Positions 22,019 to 24,727 of a stretch of DNA of 24,727 nt are shown piece after piece. The notes under the pieces are model-generated. The model ran no database searches, was not told the origin of the DNA, and saw only the letters and a program-made list of their open reading frames with translations. Origin of the DNA: DASYSA01 sp036003885 (GTDB lineage: Bacteria > Acidobacteriota > Blastocatellia > UBA7656); the NCBI GenBank assembly GCA_036003885.1, contig DASYSA010000049.1:1-24727 (forward strand), in the 5' to 3' direction. How positions within the stretch are numbered: position 1 is the first letter of the stretch; each line of letters opens with the position of its first letter. The translations under genes were made by a program, and so were the position numbers.

Positions 22019-22029
22019 CTCTCTCGCGA

Positions 22030-22887
22030 CTAACTTGAGAGCAGCGACCTCAGCCTGGGCGCCAACGCGGCTCGAATTTCCGGGTCAGCGAGCGCATATT
22101 CGAACAGCGTCTTCAGGTAGTTGATCGGATCTCCGATCGTCAACCATTCGCCCTCGATGACTGACTGGGCTACAACCTTTCCGCCGCGTCTTATGTACTC
22201 TCGCACGGCGTCAGTTAGCCATAGCTCGTTCGATTTGCCGAGCGGAATCTCGGTGAGTATCTGAATCACATCGGTCGACAGCAGAAATCGGCCGAACATT
22301 GCCAGATTGGATTGGGCCTCTTCTCGTGAAGGCTTCTCGACCACGTCGTACATCTCGAGATCGCTGCTTCCTTCCTTGATCTGAGCGATGCCATATCTAA
22401 CAACATCCTCCCACGGGACTTCCTGAGTGCCGGCCACCAACGCGCCGGTGCGGCCGTGATTGTCTATGAGCTGGCGCGCGAAGGGGAGCCTGGATTTGAT
22501 GATGTCGTCGCCATACGCATAGATGAATCCCTCTCCGTCCGGGATGTGCGGGCGTGCGACCAGCAGAGGTGTACCGTTTCCATATGGTCCGCTCTGAGGC
22601 TCGAAGATCAGCTCAATAGATCCGAGCTTGTCAACGAATCCATCCAGAGAATCATGTTTGCCCCGGGGCGGCACGTTCGACAGATCGTACTGGCGGTGCA
22701 ACGGGTCGGGGTTAGCACCAGTGATGACGATGATCTTCTTGAGGCCGGAGTCTATGTACTCTTCGATGATGAGTTGAATGGCGGGTTTGTTTATTATGGG
22801 CAGAAGCTCTTTGGGATAGCCGAGCGACACGGGCAGCATTCTTGTTCCGGAGCCCGCTGCTGCTATCACTCCAGTTTCAACTTTCAT
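22030..22887 (-). CDS. galU: UTP-glucose-1-phosphate uridylyltransferase (GalU-type)
   Basis: A 285-aa cytosolic nucleotidyltransferase making UDP-glucose from UTP and glucose-1-phosphate for cell-surface polysaccharide and trehalose synthesis. It starts MKVETGVIAAAGSGTRMLPV, the nucleotide-binding G-x-G-T-R loop, followed by YPKELLPIINKPAIQLIIEE with the sugar-phosphate-binding Lys, GDDIIKSRLPFARQLI with the metal Asp, and VVEKPSREEAQSNLAMFGRF. I choose ATG at 22887 because AGGAG is 8 nt upstream; the longer frame to 23025 adds 46 non-homologous residues. Length fits GalU (about 290 aa). The related dTDP-glucose enzyme RmlA is less likely because of the 'RxxP...YPKELLPI' pattern. Convergent with the M18 gene. 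Confidence 0.9.
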   Translation of the reverse strand: MKVETGVIAAAGSGTRMLPVSLGYPKELLPIINKPAIQLIIEEYIDSGLKKIIVITGANPDPLHRQYDLSNVPPRGKHDSLDGFVDKLGSIELIFEPQSGPYGNGTPLLVARPHIPDGEGFIYAYGDDIIKSRLPFARQLIDNHGRTGALVAGTQEVPWEDVVRYGIAQIKEGSSDLEMYDVVEKPSREEAQSNLAMFGRFLLSTDVIQILTEIPLGKSNELWLTDAVREYIRRGGKVVAQSVIEGEWLTIGDPINYLKTLFEYALADPEIRAALAPRLRSLLSS

Positions 22888-23014
22888 TAGACGATCTCCT
22901 GTCGGCGCCATCGAAAATATCACGGCGCTGTTTCTCCGACAAGCAAAGGCCCTCGTAGGGGTGCGCGTCACAATCTTGCGCACTCCCCATGGACGGCGTG
23001 GCAGAGTTTGGCGG

Positions 23015-23122
23015 GGGTCAGACACTCGATTTCACGATTCTGGGTCAGGCACTCGATTTCACGATTCTGGGGTCATCCTGGGGTCAGGAGTTGATGGGGT
23101 CAGACCCTCGATTGCGATTCTG
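23015..23122. repeat. 27-bp tandem duplication plus degenerate GGGGTCAG units
   Basis: Two adjacent 27-nt copies starting GGGTCAGACACTCGATTTCA (23015-23041 and 23042-23068) differ at one base. They are followed by GGGGTCAT, GGGGTCAG and a degenerate third copy (GGGTCAGACCCTCGATTGCG) ending near 23122. The GGGGTCAGACCC core resembles REP-like palindromes often linked to REP-associated (Y1/IS200-type) transposases, but no transposase is in the window. Confidence 0.85.
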
Positions 23123-23170
23123 CTTTTCACTCGTTGCTGCCCGGGTTTGCTGTGTCCTGAGGGGACTCAC

Positions 23171-23207
23171 CGCAGAGGCGCAGAGGACGCAAAGGTTGCG
23201 CAGAGGA
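23171..23207. repeat. CGCAGAGG-type short-period repeat
   Basis: About four units with 8-10 nt spacing: CGCAGAGG, CGCAGAGGA, CGCAAAGGTT and GCGCAGAGGA. It is less regular than the heptamer arrays. It lies about 35 nt from the GNAT stop. Confidence 0.7.
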
Positions 23208-23242
23208 TTTTGTGTTTTCAAACCCTCTCAAAGCTCGTCTCG

Positions 23243-23701
23243 CTAACCGGGATACGATCGCCTGTCTGTCTTCATCATCACGAAGGCATCAATTGCCTCG
23301 TTGTAGTACTGGGCGATTCGTTCAAAGAGGAAGTAGCCGTGTTTTTCGTAGAACCCGCGCGCGCCGGAATCGTCGACCGGAGTTTCAAGGTAGATCGCTT
23401 CAGCACCCTGCTTCCACAGCCACGACTCAATCTCCGCCAGCAGCAAGCTCCCGAGGTGCTGCCTCTGCCGGTGAGGAGTCACATCGATGGTTATGATGTG
23501 CCCGAGCTTGCGAGGCTCCGCGCATCCGATAACGAATCCGACAATCTCGCCGTCGTCTTCGGCCACAAGTGTGCGGCTGTTGCGAGCGCCGGTGTAGTGC
23601 TGCAGCTCCAGTTGTGAATAAGCGATCCCTTCGGTGAAGACTGCTCGGTCGATCTCGTAGAGCTTTTCGAAGTCGGAGGTCTTGTACTTGCGGATAGTCA
23701 C
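23243..23701 (-). CDS. GNAT-family N-acetyltransferase
   Basis: A 152-aa acetyltransferase that moves acetyl from acetyl-CoA to an amine. It starts MTIRKYKTSDFEKLYEIDRA (typical 'iR.at..D...i..id...f'), has beta-4 IITIDVTPHRQRQHLGSLLL with the R-x-x-G acetyl-CoA pyrophosphate loop at residues 80-85, then IYLETPVDDSGARGFYEKHG (motif B with the 'A..fYek.GF' helix). This looks most like RimI-type protein N-terminal acetyltransferases, but the target is not fixed by sequence. No export signal. On the same strand as SDR and galU, but separated by repeat-filled spacers, so co-transcription is uncertain. A GGAG-like site (CTCTCCTTC on the plus strand) precedes the ATG. Confidence 0.88.
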   Translation of the reverse strand: MTIRKYKTSDFEKLYEIDRAVFTEGIAYSQLELQHYTGARNSRTLVAEDDGEIVGFVIGCAEPRKLGHIITIDVTPHRQRQHLGSLLLAEIESWLWKQGAEAIYLETPVDDSGARGFYEKHGYFLFERIAQYYNEAIDAFVMMKTDRRSYPG

Positions 23702-23718
23702 TCGAAGGAGAGAATAAC

Positions 23719-23757
23719 AGGATCTAGGATTTAGGATCTAGGATCTAGCCAGGATCT
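23719..23757. repeat. heptamer tandem array (AGGATCT/AGGATTT)
   Basis: Units AGGATCT, AGGATTT, AGGATCT, AGGATCT, then a 4-nt interruption (AGCC) and another AGGATCT. The inverted partner is at 23775-23795. The array lies between the SDR stop and the GNAT start. Confidence 0.9.
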
Positions 23758-23774
23758 AATGACGTGACCAAAGG

Positions 23775-23795
23775 ATCCTAAATCCTAAATCCTAC
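23775..23795. repeat. heptamer tandem array, inverted partner (ATCCTAA)3
   Basis: Three 7-nt units (ATCCTAA, ATCCTAA, ATCCTAC), complementary to the AGGATTT family at 23719-23757. It is 3 nt from the SDR stop codon. The hairpin formed by both arrays could end SDR transcription. Confidence 0.88.
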
Positions 23796-23798
23796 TCC

Positions 23799-24590
23799 TC
23801 ACGTCAATCCCTTGTTCGCTCCGCCGTCCACCTGAATTACCGTTCCCGTCACGTAGCTGGCGCGCTCGGAGCAGAGGAATGCCGCCACGGCAGCAAACTC
23901 TTTTGGATCCCCAATCCGCTTGATCGACGTCGACGCAGCCCATCGCGCATAGACGTCCTCTCGGGGGATTCCCTCTCGCTGAGCTGTCAACGATCCGAGA
24001 TTCTCCAAACGCTCGGTAAGGTGATAACCCGGACACAAAGTATTGACCGTTATGCCATCAGCAGCCACCTGTTGGGAGAGAGTCTTCATGAAGCCCAGCA
24101 CTCCGGCCCGCGCGGTATTCGACAGGATCAGGTTCTCGACGGGCTGCTTGGCGGCGATGGACGTTATGGCGACAATGCGGCCCCAACGCTCGGCCCGCAT
24201 ATGCGGAACCGATTCGCGGCAAAGATTGATCGTGCTTATCAGGTTGAGCTCCAGCGCCTGGCGGTAGTGTCCAGCGTCGAAGTCGTCAAAAAAACCTGCC
24301 GGCGGACCACCTGCGTTGGTGACCATGATATCTATCCGACCAAGTCGGCTCTTTGCTTTTTGAACCAACTCCCTGACGTCCACCTCATTCGTGACGTCTC
24401 CGGCGATGAACAAAACTTCGGCGCCGGTTCCGGACTGAATCTCGTTTGCGGCTTCCATCAGGGATTCCTCGTTGCGTCCGTTGATGACTACATTTGCGCC
24501 TTCGGCCGCAAGCTCCCACGCAATTGCTTTGCCTAGCCCGCTCGAGGCGGCGGCGACTATAGCCGTTCTGCCCTTCATTCCGAGATCCAT
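23799..24590 (-). CDS. short-chain dehydrogenase/reductase, atypical active site
   Basis: A 263-aa Rossmann-fold protein. The cofactor loop reads AAASSGLGKAI at about residues 12-22 rather than TGxxxGxG but keeps the Gly spacing; NGRNEESL after beta-2 suggests NADP(H). VTNAGGPP is the NAG motif. The catalytic Ser region is ITSIAAKQPVENLILSNTAR: where classical SDRs have YxxxK this one has a SNTAR-type sequence, so the Tyr and Lys are missing. I know an SDR subgroup ('VKQP...L.LSN..R') with this replacement, so it is a conserved variant rather than decay. The reaction is unknown. It ends SYVTGTVIQVDGGANKGLT, the usual C-terminal signature. ATG at 24590 is preferred to GTG at 24599; GAGAGGTGAG lies upstream. 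Confidence 0.85.
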   Translation of the reverse strand: MDLGMKGRTAIVAAASSGLGKAIAWELAAEGANVVINGRNEESLMEAANEIQSGTGAEVLFIAGDVTNEVDVRELVQKAKSRLGRIDIMVTNAGGPPAGFFDDFDAGHYRQALELNLISTINLCRESVPHMRAERWGRIVAITSIAAKQPVENLILSNTARAGVLGFMKTLSQQVAADGITVNTLCPGYHLTERLENLGSLTAQREGIPREDVYARWAASTSIKRIGDPKEFAAVAAFLCSERASYVTGTVIQVDGGANKGLT

Positions 24591-24612
24591 AGCTCTCACC
24601 TCTCAATACAAG

Positions 24613-24683
24613 ATCAACCGCCGAGAACACCACGCGACCGGGAGCGACTTCCTCCGGGTATAGCGGCGTCCTCGGCGGTTGAT
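24613..24683. repeat. 13-bp perfect inverted repeat upstream of SDR
   Basis: ATCAACCGCCGAG (24613-24625) and its exact complement CTCGGCGGTTGAT (24671-24683) enclose 45 nt that contain a second, imperfect CCGGGAG/CTCCGGG stem. It lies in the 5' leader of the SDR gene (minus strand), 23 nt before the ATG, so it could be a regulatory RNA structure or the terminator of a gene beyond the window. Confidence 0.75.
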
Positions 24684-24727
24684 ACTGCCCGGCTCAGTCT
24701 AAGCCTTCTTGTTTCCTCTCAGGTAGT

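Larger units (their letters stand above)
22888..23242. other. spacer with several repeat families, no gene
   Basis: This 355-nt region lies between galU and the GNAT gene, both minus strand. It holds the 27-bp duplicated unit (23015-23068), further GGGGTCAG motifs, and CGCAGAGG-type repeats (23171-23207). Open frames on the plus strand cover the repeats and lack protein character. The galU promoter must be in its left part, but I could not place its boxes. Confidence 0.55.

Noticed and set aside
22888..23025. 46-residue N-terminal extension of GalU
   Set aside because: GalU proteins start at the MKVxxxVIAAAGxGTR region, and AGGAG precedes the ATG at 22887.
22961..23617. Plus-strand 218-codon open frame over the GNAT gene
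   Set aside because: It is antisense to a clear GNAT acetyltransferase and its first part translates the GGGGTCAG repeats.

Overview
The window reads as an interior piece of a high-GC soil or sediment bacterium, most likely an Acidobacteriota (Blastocatellia-like) chromosome or metagenome contig. This is inferred from the gene mix: a TolB-propeller/amidohydrolase giant, DUF1326, DUF2007, a Tat-exported molybdenum hydroxylase, MauG-type peroxidase and a secreted M18 peptidase. It also rests on the very short-period repeats in almost every spacer. No rRNA, tRNA, CRISPR, transposase or integrase was seen.

Left part (1-4560, all minus strand) is accessory. It holds the start of a VOC/glyoxalase gene, a SLOG plus TIR/NDT-like putative immune effector (124-1083), two small unrecognised proteins (one membrane-anchored), a winged-helix-like HNH nuclease (2222-2974), and a large protein fusing an MTA/SAH-type nucleosidase to a Death-like effector-associated domain and a C-terminal OB-like domain (3013-4560). 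Base composition changes from gene to gene: the SLOG and HNH genes are visibly AT-richer. One spacer (2102-2198) looks like an integron attC site and other spacers carry GTTRRRY half-sites, so the block may be a mobile cassette cluster or defence islet.

Middle (4850-12509): a secreted 1108-aa propeller/amidohydrolase (minus); a proline-rich 57-aa mini-gene and a zinc-ribbon DUF2007 gene (plus); a 59-aa two-helix membrane protein, a PBP4/DacB-type D-Ala-D-Ala carboxypeptidase with a strange Arg/Gly/Lys/Ser-rich basic stretch, and a geranylgeranyl-reductase-like flavoprotein (all minus).

Right-middle (12893-21855, all plus): a secreted Cys-rich protein, then a tightly coupled four-gene operon. 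The operon encodes a Tat-signal 2Fe-2S subunit, the molybdopterin catalytic subunit, an FAD subunit that has lost most cysteines of the PaoB/HcrB-type 4Fe-4S loop, and a six-cysteine small protein. It is followed by DUF1326, an unrecognised secreted protein, a dihaem cytochrome c peroxidase and a secreted M18-type aminopeptidase.

Right end (minus): GalU-type UTP-glucose-1-phosphate uridylyltransferase, a GNAT acetyltransferase and an atypical SDR lacking the YxxxK motif.

The strongest structure outside genes is a set of spacer repeats with an exact 7-nt period but different unit sequences (8924, 9026, 11286, 11405, 17486, 20320, 23719, 23775), plus a 9-nt-period family (12581, 12709, 21891, 21992). 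In five spacers the same unit occurs as an inverted pair that could fold into long hairpins, and several arrays start at or contain stop codons.
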